Positions 1 through 6,816 of a stretch of DNA of 7,364 nt are shown one piece after another (position 1 is the stretch's first letter; the number at the start of each line of letters is the position of its first letter). The translations under genes were made by a program, and so were the position numbers. The notes under the pieces were generated by a model. The model saw nothing but the letters and a program-made list of their open reading frames with translations. It was not told where the DNA came from and made no database searches. This stretch comes from an uncultured Erysipelotrichaceae bacterium (GTDB taxonomy: Bacteria; Bacillota_I; Bacilli_A; Erysipelotrichales; Erysipelotrichaceae), in assembly GCA_902766675.1 (NCBI GenBank), contig CACXEN010000072.1:1-7364 (forward strand), given 5' to 3'.

Positions 1-288
1 AAATTAAATCGTTTATATGATTACTACTTACCAATCTTGGTACGTATTTTAAAACAATATGATAATTTACAAGCAGCACAAACTGATCCATCTTATTTAG
101 AAACAAAAGATAAATTAAGTCGTACTATCACTTTAATTAATGATGCGATGAAAACTATCATTTCAAGTTTGACTGACCAAGACTTTATTAATCTATCTGC
201 AGATATTTCTACATTAGAAGCTGTATTGCAGAAAGATGGTTTAACAAATGATGGTCGTATGGAACATAAAAGCGGAGGACAAGAATAA
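1..288 (+). CDS. xpaC: XpaC-family protein, C-terminal fragment (5' end outside window)
   Basis: The reading frame is open from base 1 and ends at TAA 286-288, giving 95 residues of the C-terminal end; the true start lies upstream. An in-frame TTG at 37 is not a credible start, because the family similarity continues upstream of it. The segment around DYYLPILVRILKQYDNL, followed by a helical stretch and the ending DISTLEAVLQKDGL, matches the way XpaC proteins (5-bromo-4-chloroindolyl phosphate hydrolysis family) finish, as I know the family. In Bacillus subtilis xpaC lies beside the TelA homologue yaaN; a TelA gene occurs here too, but four genes later. The biochemical role of XpaC is not well established and the hydrolase label is historical. 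The stop overlaps the next start by one base, which suggests translational coupling to the AAA+ gene. The family call is fairly firm; function is unknown. Confidence 0.8.
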   Translation, partial: KLNRLYDYYLPILVRILKQYDNLQAAQTDPSYLETKDKLSRTITLINDAMKTIISSLTDQDFINLSADISTLEAVLQKDGLTNDGRMEHKSGGQE

Positions 289-2450
289 TGTCTGATGATC
301 GTAGAAGAGAAGAGAAAGAGCGTCTTTGGAATGAAGTGCTCGGTAAGAATCGTACATACGAGCAAAAAGACGCTTCTGAAGAGATTGAATTAGTCATTGA
401 TGAAAGAGAAAAGAATCTCAAAGAAACAAATACGACGAATGAAACACTAAAGGATGCTGAATTAGCAATGGATGAGCTAAATCGCATTCTTTTGAAACAG
501 CAAAAAGAATTAGAAACTTTAAGTGAAGAAATGAAGAAAAGCGATAGCATTGATCCTAGTTTGATGGATGTGGATCGTTTGGAAAGAGATATTCGAAAAG
601 ACTATGGTAAAGACTTTGACCTAGACTTGGAAGAAGAAAAACCAGAAAAGAAAATCATTGATACAGAGAAAATATTCGATGATATTTACAATGTGATTTC
701 CTCAAAGATTATGGGTCAAAAAGATGCAATGAAACAAATGATTATTGCGTTTAGAAGACCATATGTGATGGGAGAAGAATCAGGTAAAGCGAAAAATGTC
801 ATTTTAGTAAGTGGTCCAACAGGTTCTGGTCGTCATGAAGCTGTTACCCAAATGGCACATTCTTTAAAAGAAAAGGGTGTATTTGCGAGTGATGTTGTAT
901 ACACCATTGATATGAGTCGCTATACAAGTGGTGCGCAAGAACAAATCTTCTTACAAGATTTATATGAAGCATTACAAGGAGAAGGTTCTGTTATTTGTTT
1001 TGAACATTTTGAAAATGGATTCCCATCATTCTTAAGAATGATAGACTCTTTAGCAACAACTGGTAGTGTTGTATTAAATAAGAGATATGTACTCACAAAA
1101 GGTGTGCTTGTGGAAAATCAAACTGGTCTTGTGAAAGATTCGGTAGATTCTTTATCAGCAGAAGGTAAATATCTCATATTTATTACTTCTTCTAGTGCTT
1201 CAAAAGTGCAAGACGCATTTGGTGCAGACTTTATGTATCACGTATTAGATACTGTAACTTTGAAACCATTAGATGATGAAAGTGTTGTATCAATTATTGA
1301 AACACAAGCAAGAAATTTAGAAAGTAAAACAAAAGAACATTTAAAAGTTGATATAAAAATTGGTGAAGATATACAAAAGTGGGTAAAAGACCACTTTGAT
1401 AAAACACAAGGTGCAGATTCAATATCACAAATATTCTATGACTTCTATGTATCTTTGAGTCATGCCGTATTGGAAGATAATTTAAAAGATGTAGAAGCGA
1501 AAGTAATCATAAAAGATGATGTTCCTACAGTTGTATTCAATGAAAAAGAATTTGTATTATCTCGTTCAAAGAATAGTGATGAAGAAATTGCGGAAGTCAA
1601 TGCCGAACTAGATGGAATTGTTGGTTTAGATATGGTAAAGAATTATATTCGTTCTTTACAATCTCATATCGCAATGCAACAAAAACGTCGTGAACAAGGT
1701 ATGAAAACTGCAGAAGTTTCCAAGCATATGATATTTACTGGAAACCCTGGTACAGGTAAAACAACAATTGCAAGATTGATATCTCGTTATATGAAAGCAA
1801 TTGGTGCTTTATCACAAGGACAACTAGTAGAAGTAACACGTGCAGATTTGGTTGCCCAATATGTTGGACAAACTGCCCCATTAACAATGTCGGTTATCAA
1901 ATCCGCAATCGGTGGTGTGCTATTTATCGATGAAGCATATTCACTATATAGAGGAAAAGATGACTCATTTGGATTGGAAGCGATTGATACATTGGTTAAG
2001 GCAATGGAAGATAATCGTGAAGATCTCATTGTGATACTAGCAGGGTATAAAAAAGAGATGGCTGGATTCTTAGAATCAAATTCTGGTTTGAAATCCCGTT
2101 TCCCAAATCTAATTGATTTCCCTGATTATACAGCCGAAGAATTAAGAAAAATTGCATGCTTGCAGGCAAAGGGTAAAGGATACGAAATTGAAGAAAGTAT
2201 CTATCCAAAAATGGAAGAATTCTTTGCGGAAGTACAATCTATCAATGCGATGGAAGCTGGTAATGGTAGATTAGCAAGAAATGTAGTAGAAGATGCGATT
2301 CTAGCACAATCCGAAAGAATTGTGAAAGAAGAGAATCCAGAAATGTCATTGTTAAAATTAGAAGATTTTGACTTTACTGTAAAAGTAAAACCACCAAAAG
2401 AAAAAGATACAACGACATTAGAAGATTTGATGAAATTGACACAGAAGTAG
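288..2450 (+). CDS. Double AAA+ protein: degenerate ClpB-D2-like module plus CbbX/SpoVK-like ATPase
   Basis: This is a 720-residue cytoplasmic protein with no signal peptide or membrane segment. The ATG at 288 overlaps the preceding TAA and has GGAGG at 274-278, nine bases upstream, which fixes the start. Residues 1-125 are highly charged and probably coiled coil (about 35-105). Residues about 128-365 resemble ClpB D2, with IMGQKDAM and then a P-loop position at 176-183 reading GPTGSGRH, so the Lys and Thr of GKT are lost. The Walker B position reads VICFEH (235-240) instead of hhhhDE, sensor 1 reads TSSS (300-303), and the arginine-finger position is His318. Residues about 435-700 are a CbbX/SpoVK-type AAA+ module with an intact Walker A GNPGTGKTT (485-493), Walker B VLFIDE (544-549), sensor 1 region VILAGY (582-587) and SRF arginine finger (R604). 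The second module should hydrolyse ATP; the first probably only serves assembly or binding. Likely a remodelling ATPase working with XpaC and TelA (inferred from neighbourhood). The substrate is unknown. Confidence 0.88.
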   Translation: MSDDRRREEKERLWNEVLGKNRTYEQKDASEEIELVIDEREKNLKETNTTNETLKDAELAMDELNRILLKQQKELETLSEEMKKSDSIDPSLMDVDRLERDIRKDYGKDFDLDLEEEKPEKKIIDTEKIFDDIYNVISSKIMGQKDAMKQMIIAFRRPYVMGEESGKAKNVILVSGPTGSGRHEAVTQMAHSLKEKGVFASDVVYTIDMSRYTSGAQEQIFLQDLYEALQGEGSVICFEHFENGFPSFLRMIDSLATTGSVVLNKRYVLTKGVLVENQTGLVKDSVDSLSAEGKYLIFITSSSASKVQDAFGADFMYHVLDTVTLKPLDDESVVSIIETQARNLESKTKEHLKVDIKIGEDIQKWVKDHFDKTQGADSISQIFYDFYVSLSHAVLEDNLKDVEAKVIIKDDVPTVVFNEKEFVLSRSKNSDEEIAEVNAELDGIVGLDMVKNYIRSLQSHIAMQQKRREQGMKTAEVSKHMIFTGNPGTGKTTIARLISRYMKAIGALSQGQLVEVTRADLVAQYVGQTAPLTMSVIKSAIGGVLFIDEAYSLYRGKDDSFGLEAIDTLVKAMEDNREDLIVILAGYKKEMAGFLESNSGLKSRFPNLIDFPDYTAEELRKIACLQAKGKGYEIEESIYPKMEEFFAEVQSINAMEAGNGRLARNVVEDAILAQSERIVKEENPEMSLLKLEDFDFTVKVKPPKEKDTTTLEDLMKLTQK

Positions 2451-2470
2451 AAGAGATTCTACTTCTTTTC
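2443..2470 (+). terminator. Hairpin with U-rich tail overlapping the AAA+ stop codon
   Basis: Arm AGAAGTAGAA (2443-2452) and arm TTCTACTTCT (2457-2466) are perfectly complementary over 10 bp. The loop is GAGA, which fits the stable GNRA tetraloop pattern, and TTTTC plus further T-rich sequence follows. The TAG stop (2448-2450) lies inside the left arm. The stem has only three G-C pairs, so termination may be partial. No promoter is visible between it and the next gene, which starts within about 20 bases. A read-through or attenuating terminator that lowers expression of the lysozyme gene relative to the AAA+ gene is therefore plausible. Confidence 0.6.
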
Positions 2471-2476
2471 TTTCAT

Positions 2477-2487
2477 AAGGGAATATG
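2477..2487 (+). promoter_or_regulatory. Ribosome binding site and ambiguous start of the lysozyme gene
   Basis: AAGGG at 2477-2481 is only three bases from the ATG at 2485, closer than is usual. The next in-frame ATG, at 2503, would give a more typical signal-anchor N-terminus (MKKLSKFSK) but lies 21 bases from this site and has no good site of its own. The longer start is annotated because it is the only one with any Shine-Dalgarno match upstream. The poor spacing suggests modest translation in either case. Confidence 0.4.
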
Positions 2488-3546
2488 TTACTCTTTCAAA
2501 GCATGAAAAAACTAAGTAAATTCTCAAAAATAGGAATTGTTGTATTAGCCACGTCCATTGGGGTTGGTGGTTTTTTAACATACAAACACCAACAAAAACA
2601 AAGGATATTAGAAGCTAGACAACTATATAAAGACACATATGATTCTTTAACAATAGACTTCCATGATATAGAAGAAATTGAATATGGTAGTGCATTTTCT
2701 TTGGGCGATTTAGTGAAAGACTACTCTGGTCATTTGGTAAGAAATGGCGAAGTAGATTCAAAGGCAGTTGGTGAATATACAGTGATGTATGCATTATCAA
2801 AAGAAGAAGAAAAATACGCACAGGATATTACACGTACATATTTTAAAACTGTAAAAGTGGTTGATACACAAGCACCAACAATTTCATTAAAAGAAGATGA
2901 AATCACAATTGAAGAAGGCGAAGAATATGAACCAAGCGATAACATCGATAAAGTGGAAGATGTTGTGGATGGGAAACTAGATGAAAAAGCATATACAGTA
3001 GAAGGTGATTTTGATAATACAACACCTGGAGAATATACATTAACCGTAAAAGCAAAAGATAAAAATGGTTTATCCGCAAAGAAAGAATTCAAAGTCATTG
3101 TGGAAGAAAAGAAAGTACAGATTCAACAAGTTGCCGCAAATACAGCAGGTAACTATGATGAAATATATAATTATTTAACAGGTACATTAGGATATTCAAA
3201 AGCCATGAGTTGCGGCATTATTGCGAATATCTATCTCGAAAGTAATTTTATTCCAACGGTTGGTGATTATTACTATGGCCTTTGCCAATGGGGTGGAGGT
3301 AGAAGAAGTAATCTCTTTTCTTGGTGCGAAAGTAATGGCTTAGATCCAAATAGTGTAGTAGGACAATTGGAATACATGAATTATGAACTAAACACTGGAT
3401 ATACATCTTGTAAATCACAATTGATGGCAATTGAAGACTCAAAAGAAGGGGCTGCTATGGCCGCTGATATATTTTGTAGACAGTTTGAGGGAGCTGCTGT
3501 TAGCTCAAGAGGAGATCTAGCTGCTTCTTACTATGATTTACCATAA
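2485..3546 (+). CDS. Membrane-anchored Ig-like / phage-tail-type lysozyme protein
   Basis: This 353-residue protein is predicted to sit in the membrane with its bulk outside. A basic start is followed by a single hydrophobic segment (about 16-33, IGIVVLATSIGVGGF) with no clear cleavage site, so an N-terminal anchor is likely. Residues about 48-126 and 125-211 look like two beta-rich Ig-like modules of the bacterial surface type; the second opens with VVDTQAPTISL and contains TPGEYTLTVKAKDKNG. Residues about 222-353 match the phage tail lysozyme family, with YNYLTGTLGYSKAMSCGIIA, then IYLESNF with E252 as the likely catalytic acid, then GLCQWGGGRR (265-274). The expected role is cleavage of peptidoglycan glycan strands near the membrane. 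The lysozyme domain carries five cysteines (243, 267, 281, 309, 331). It follows the AAA+ gene after 34 bases containing a terminator-like hairpin. No holin, tail or other phage gene is nearby, so this is a host-type use of a phage-like fold. Domain assignment is from motif recognition. Confidence 0.82.
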   Translation: MLLFQSMKKLSKFSKIGIVVLATSIGVGGFLTYKHQQKQRILEARQLYKDTYDSLTIDFHDIEEIEYGSAFSLGDLVKDYSGHLVRNGEVDSKAVGEYTVMYALSKEEEKYAQDITRTYFKTVKVVDTQAPTISLKEDEITIEEGEEYEPSDNIDKVEDVVDGKLDEKAYTVEGDFDNTTPGEYTLTVKAKDKNGLSAKKEFKVIVEEKKVQIQQVAANTAGNYDEIYNYLTGTLGYSKAMSCGIIANIYLESNFIPTVGDYYYGLCQWGGGRRSNLFSWCESNGLDPNSVVGQLEYMNYELNTGYTSCKSQLMAIEDSKEGAAMAADIFCRQFEGAAVSSRGDLAASYYDLP

Positions 3547-3565
3547 AAAATAGGCATAACTAGTG

Positions 3566-3571
3566 TATAAT
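3566..3571 (+). promoter_or_regulatory. Candidate promoter -10 box (TATAAT) before the nucleotidase-like gene
   Basis: An exact TATAAT lies in the 42-base gap between the lysozyme stop and the next ATG. No recognisable TTGACA-like -35 box occurs 16-18 bases upstream; that region is A-rich. Transcription from it would begin near 3578, just before the GGAGAG ribosome site (3579-3584), giving a leader of only about 10 bases. It may be a weak internal promoter or chance in AT-rich DNA. Confidence 0.4.
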
Positions 3572-3588
3572 CATATGCGGAGAGAACG

Positions 3589-5463
3589 ATGAAGAAGTAT
3601 ATTCAATTATTCATTACATGCGTATGCATGATATCTATATTCACAAACTTTACGCCAATTCTGGCTGAAGACGCAACCGAAAATAGCGATATTAAAATCC
3701 TCTTTACTGCCAATTTAAATAATCAATTGGATTATAGAAAAGAGTATATTTCTGATGATGAAAATATTTATGTTGGTGGATATAGTTTATTAACGAATGC
3801 GATTCAAACATTACGTGATGATAATACAGTTGTAGTAGATGCAGGAAACTTCTCTACTGGCTCAATATTTAATTCTATTTTTACAACGAGTGCACCTAGC
3901 TTAGATTTTTTATCCACAATTGGATATGACGCAATTAATCTTGGACCTGGTGAATATATTTATGGCACAAAATCATTGGCTACGATGATTAACGCAGCAC
4001 CGGCATCACCTACAATCGTTAGCTCAAACGTAGATGGATCTGCAAGTAGTTTAAAAACTGCACTAGAAAAGAAAGAAGCAGCTTCTTATAAAATAATAGA
4101 AAAAGGAAATGCGAGTGTTGGTGTATTTGGATTAATTGATCGTGAACCAATCGCAAATAATGATAAGACAGGCATCAAAGATCCATTTGAAGTAGCTCCA
4201 CAAATGGTGGAAGAAGTAAAAGCAAATGGCGCAACAGTCATTGTTTGTTTGTGGTCTGGTGATGTTAGTAAAGCAGAAGAAATTGCATTAAATAATCCAG
4301 ATATTGATGTCATTGTGACTTGCGAAAAAGATAAGAAGTATGATGCAGTAAATAAAGTTCAAGTTGGAAATACAGCACTAGTATTTGCGCAAGGTAATGC
4401 GAGAGAAGTCGGAGAAGTAACTCTTGATTCACAAGGAAAAGTAAAAAGTGTGAAGAAACATGCTTTGAATGAAAATAATTTTGCGTTTATTAGTGCGATG
4501 GATAAAAAAGTCCGTGATTATCGTAAAGAAGTCACAGGCACAATATTAAAAAGATATGGATTAAGCTATGCGCTTTCCTATGCAAGCATTGGATATAATA
4601 CGGATGATTTCCGTGATTTAGATAAAGGCTTAGTAAATAATAGCACTGCCGATCTTGTGACAGATGCTTTTGTGCGCTCCTATACAAAGCGAGAAGGAGA
4701 TAATCCAAATGTTGTATCAATCACAACCAGGGGAATGATTACAGGATCTCTAAAAAAAGGATCTGTATCGGTAAATGATATTTTCTCACTTGTAAATCAA
4801 GGTGTAGGTAGTGATGGTTTAGTGGGTAATACATTAATTCGTACATATATTTATGGAAAAGATTTAAGAAATCTATGTGAGTTAGATTGTTCATATTTAA
4901 GAGATATTACAGATGATCAACTCTATTTCGGAAGTATGCGCTATGACTATGACGAGAATAGAATGGATTGGAATAAAGTAGAAGAAGTATATGTTGAATC
5001 AACAAGAGATTACTATATTCCTATTCGTGATGATGAAGTATACCCTGTAATCATGAATGAAAAGGTATATGAATTATTACCTAGATTAATCAAACGTTCA
5101 CGCAAGAATTTGTCTTTGACATATTATGGCGTGGATATGGAAGAAGATGTTGTAGTAGAAGACTTATATTTACATAATGATGATGGTACTCTTGTGAAAG
5201 AGTGGTCAGCGATTGCGAAATATTTGGCACGCTATGAAAAAACAAAAAAAGGCTACCAAATTGATAATAGCTATAATCAAGCACGTAAAACAAAGAATAT
5301 GAATACTAACTTTGATCCAATTGCCTTCTTTAAGAATACAAATTCATCAACTCTAACAAGATATCTTGATATCGCAAAAAAAATCATAATTGGATTTGTG
5401 GGCTTAAAAGTATTAGTTTGGCTTTGGAATATAAAATGGAAGAAACAAAAAGAAGAATTATAA
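3589..5463 (+). CDS. Secreted, membrane-tethered 5'-nucleotidase-like protein lacking metal ligands (predicted pseudoenzyme)
   Basis: The 624-residue product has a signal peptide (hydrophobic to about residue 22, cleavage likely after ILA, A26/E27) and a C-terminal hydrophobic segment (about 598-615) followed by a basic tail, so it should be anchored with its bulk outside the cytoplasm. The start is supported by GGAGAG at 3579-3584. The order of blocks follows UshA-type 5'-nucleotidases: a metallophosphatase half (about 34-300), then a C-terminal domain with NSTADLVTDAF, SLKKGSVSVNDIF and VGNTLIRTYIYGKDL. The catalytic blocks are altered, however. The family's DxH is NLN (42-44), the GD block is GN (86-87), the NHE block is PGE (120-122), the single His of the HxG block is Trp (W222), and the GHxH block reads CEKD (245-248). 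The Arg of the C-terminal GGIR substrate motif aligns with T385. Hydrolysis is therefore unlikely; a binding, sensing or scaffold role is inferred. Alignments were made by eye. Confidence 0.8.
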   Translation: MKKYIQLFITCVCMISIFTNFTPILAEDATENSDIKILFTANLNNQLDYRKEYISDDENIYVGGYSLLTNAIQTLRDDNTVVVDAGNFSTGSIFNSIFTTSAPSLDFLSTIGYDAINLGPGEYIYGTKSLATMINAAPASPTIVSSNVDGSASSLKTALEKKEAASYKIIEKGNASVGVFGLIDREPIANNDKTGIKDPFEVAPQMVEEVKANGATVIVCLWSGDVSKAEEIALNNPDIDVIVTCEKDKKYDAVNKVQVGNTALVFAQGNAREVGEVTLDSQGKVKSVKKHALNENNFAFISAMDKKVRDYRKEVTGTILKRYGLSYALSYASIGYNTDDFRDLDKGLVNNSTADLVTDAFVRSYTKREGDNPNVVSITTRGMITGSLKKGSVSVNDIFSLVNQGVGSDGLVGNTLIRTYIYGKDLRNLCELDCSYLRDITDDQLYFGSMRYDYDENRMDWNKVEEVYVESTRDYYIPIRDDEVYPVIMNEKVYELLPRLIKRSRKNLSLTYYGVDMEEDVVVEDLYLHNDDGTLVKEWSAIAKYLARYEKTKKGYQIDNSYNQARKTKNMNTNFDPIAFFKNTNSSTLTRYLDIAKKIIIGFVGLKVLVWLWNIKWKKQKEEL

Positions 5464-5469
5464 ATTACA

Positions 5470-5478
5470 TGATATACT
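5470..5478 (+). promoter_or_regulatory. Candidate extended -10 promoter before telA
   Basis: TGATATACT in the 54-base gap fits the TGn extended -10 pattern followed by TATACT (5473-5478), which can act without a good -35 box. Initiation would be near 5485, and AAGGG (5505-5509) then lies eight bases before the ATG. No terminator precedes it, so telA may be transcribed both by read-through and from here. AT-rich DNA makes chance matches common. Confidence 0.4.
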
Positions 5479-5517
5479 TTAATATAGTAAAAATATAAGA
5501 ATAGAAGGGACAGAAAA

Positions 5518-6750
5518 ATGAGCGAAAACAATAATAATGATGTAACACAAGCGCAAGCACAAACACAAACAGTTACAGAAGATGAAATTAAATTAATGCT
5601 TACACCGGATGAACTAGAGCAAGAAAACGCAAAACAATTAGCTGCTCTTGAAGACAAAAAAGCAGAAATCGAAGGAAAAGATTTAATCGATCCATTAGAT
5701 GAAAGTATTTTGAGTGAGTCCGAAAGAAAAACTGTGAATGATTTCTCTGAAAAAATTGATATCACAGAATCTAACACCATCCTACAATATGGCTCCGCAG
5801 CCCAAAAGAAAGTTACAGATTTCTCCAATACAGCATTACAAAATGTACGTACAAAGGATTTAGGAGAAATTGGAGATCTTCTTAGTAATTTAGTCGTTGA
5901 ATTAAAGACGAATAATGATGATGAAAAGAAAGGCTTCTTAGCTGGCTTATTCGATAAAGGAAAAGGCAAAGTTGAAACATTTAAAGCTCGTTATGACAAA
6001 GCAGAAGCGAATGTAGATAAGATTTCTTCTGTATTAGAAGATCATCAAATTACATTATTGAAGGATATCGCTTTATTAGATGAACTCTATGAGAGAAATG
6101 GACAAAATACAAAAGAATTGTCTATGTATATCTTAGCTGGACGTAAAAAGTTAAAGAATGTTCGTGAAAATGAACTACCAGCTTTGATTGATAAAGCAAA
6201 GAAATCTGGTTTACCAGAAGATGCACAAGCAGCAAATGATTTAGAACAAGCATGTGTTCGTTTTGAAAAGAAACTTTATGATTTGGAACTCACAAGACAA
6301 GTGTCTATTCAAATGGGTCCACAAATCCGTCTTGTACAAAACAATGACACAATGATGACTGAAAAAATCCAAAGTACACTTGTGAATACAATTCCACTTT
6401 GGAAGAACCAAATTGTATTGTCTTTAGGTATTGCACATTCTAAAGAAGCAATGGAAGCACAACGTGAAGTTACAAATATGACAAATGAACTTCTCGCTAA
6501 GAATGCGGAGACTCTACACCAAGCTACTGTGGAAACAGCTAGAGAAAGTGAAAGAGGCATTGTGGATATTGAGACATTACAACACACAAACGAAGAACTC
6601 ATTTCAACATTGGATGAGGTTTTACAAATCCAAAAAGAAGGACGTGAAAAGCGTGAGGCTGCAGAGTTAGAATTACGTCGTATTGAAAACCAATTAACAG
6701 ACAAATTATTGGAAATCAATGACAGACGTGATGTAACGAAGAACCAATAA
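5518..6750 (+). CDS. telA: TelA-family toxic anion resistance protein
   Basis: This is a 410-residue soluble, mostly alpha-helical protein with no signal peptide or membrane segment. After a polar, low-complexity N-terminus (about 1-35), residues about 85-400 follow the TelA/KlaA/YaaN family closely. Recognisable blocks are FSNTALQNVRTKDLGEIGDL, the YDKAEANVDKISSVL helix, LYERNGQNTKELSMYILAG, MGPQIRLVQNNDTM (266-279), NTIPLWKNQIVLSLGIAHS (from 290), and the ending REVTNMTNELLAKNA followed by ERGIVDIETLQHTNEELI. Length is typical for the family. TelA proteins are linked genetically to tellurite and other toxic-anion resistance and to envelope stress, but the molecular mechanism is not settled. 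AAGGG at 5505-5509 supports the start. Co-location with an XpaC gene fits the known pairing. The intervening AAA+, lysozyme and nucleotidase-like genes suggest that TelA here serves an envelope-linked complex (inference). A strong hairpin ends the unit downstream. Confidence 0.93.
   Translation: MSENNNNDVTQAQAQTQTVTEDEIKLMLTPDELEQENAKQLAALEDKKAEIEGKDLIDPLDESILSESERKTVNDFSEKIDITESNTILQYGSAAQKKVTDFSNTALQNVRTKDLGEIGDLLSNLVVELKTNNDDEKKGFLAGLFDKGKGKVETFKARYDKAEANVDKISSVLEDHQITLLKDIALLDELYERNGQNTKELSMYILAGRKKLKNVRENELPALIDKAKKSGLPEDAQAANDLEQACVRFEKKLYDLELTRQVSIQMGPQIRLVQNNDTMMTEKIQSTLVNTIPLWKNQIVLSLGIAHSKEAMEAQREVTNMTNELLAKNAETLHQATVETARESERGIVDIETLQHTNEELISTLDEVLQIQKEGREKREAAELELRRIENQLTDKLLEINDRRDVTKNQ
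5545..5571 (+). repeat. Short Gln-alternating repeat in the telA N-terminus
   Basis: Nine codons alternate Gln with Thr or Ala (TQAQAQTQT, residues 10-18), with a run of CAA codons alternating with ACA, GCG or GCA. It lies in the disordered N-terminal tail, outside the conserved TelA domain. It is probably a flexible linker that can vary in copy number. Confidence 0.6.
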
Positions 6751-6753
6751 GTT

Positions 6754-6788
6754 AGAAAAGTATTCTGATTTATTCAGAATACTTTTTT
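6754..6788 (+). terminator. Rho-independent terminator after telA
   Basis: Arm AAAAGTATTCTGA (6756-6768) and arm TCAGAATACTTTT (6774-6786) pair perfectly over 13 bp around a five-base loop (TTTAT), and the right arm runs into a T tract to 6788. A-U and G-U pairs may extend it to 6754. It begins only a few bases after the telA stop, as expected for an operon end. The flanking A run also makes it potentially bidirectional. Confidence 0.85.
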
Positions 6789-6816
6789 CGAAAAATTAGA
6801 AAAAGAGGAGGAACCT

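Noticed and set aside
2485..3546. Prophage remnant on the basis of the lysozyme domain
   Set aside because: The protein has its own membrane anchor and Ig-like spacers, and no capsid, tail, holin, integrase or attachment site is present in the window.
3554..3578. GCATA/TATGC inverted repeat flanking the TATAAT box as a possible operator
   Set aside because: The arms are only 5 bp with a 15-base non-symmetric spacer; such matches are expected by chance in AT-rich DNA.
3589..5463. Annotation as a working UshA/5'-nucleotidase
   Set aside because: The family order is recognisable but the metal-binding and substrate residues are replaced by eye alignment, so an active enzyme is not supported.
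5277..5969. Long open frame on the minus strand (230 codons) across the nucleotidase-like/telA junction
   Set aside because: It is antisense to two well-supported genes, its product is Ser/Phe-rich low-complexity sequence typical of reverse-strand frames in AT-rich coding DNA, and it has no recognisable domain.
6485..6670. Plus-strand 61-codon frame inside telA
   Set aside because: It is an out-of-frame shadow of the conserved telA C-terminal region with no ribosome site of note.
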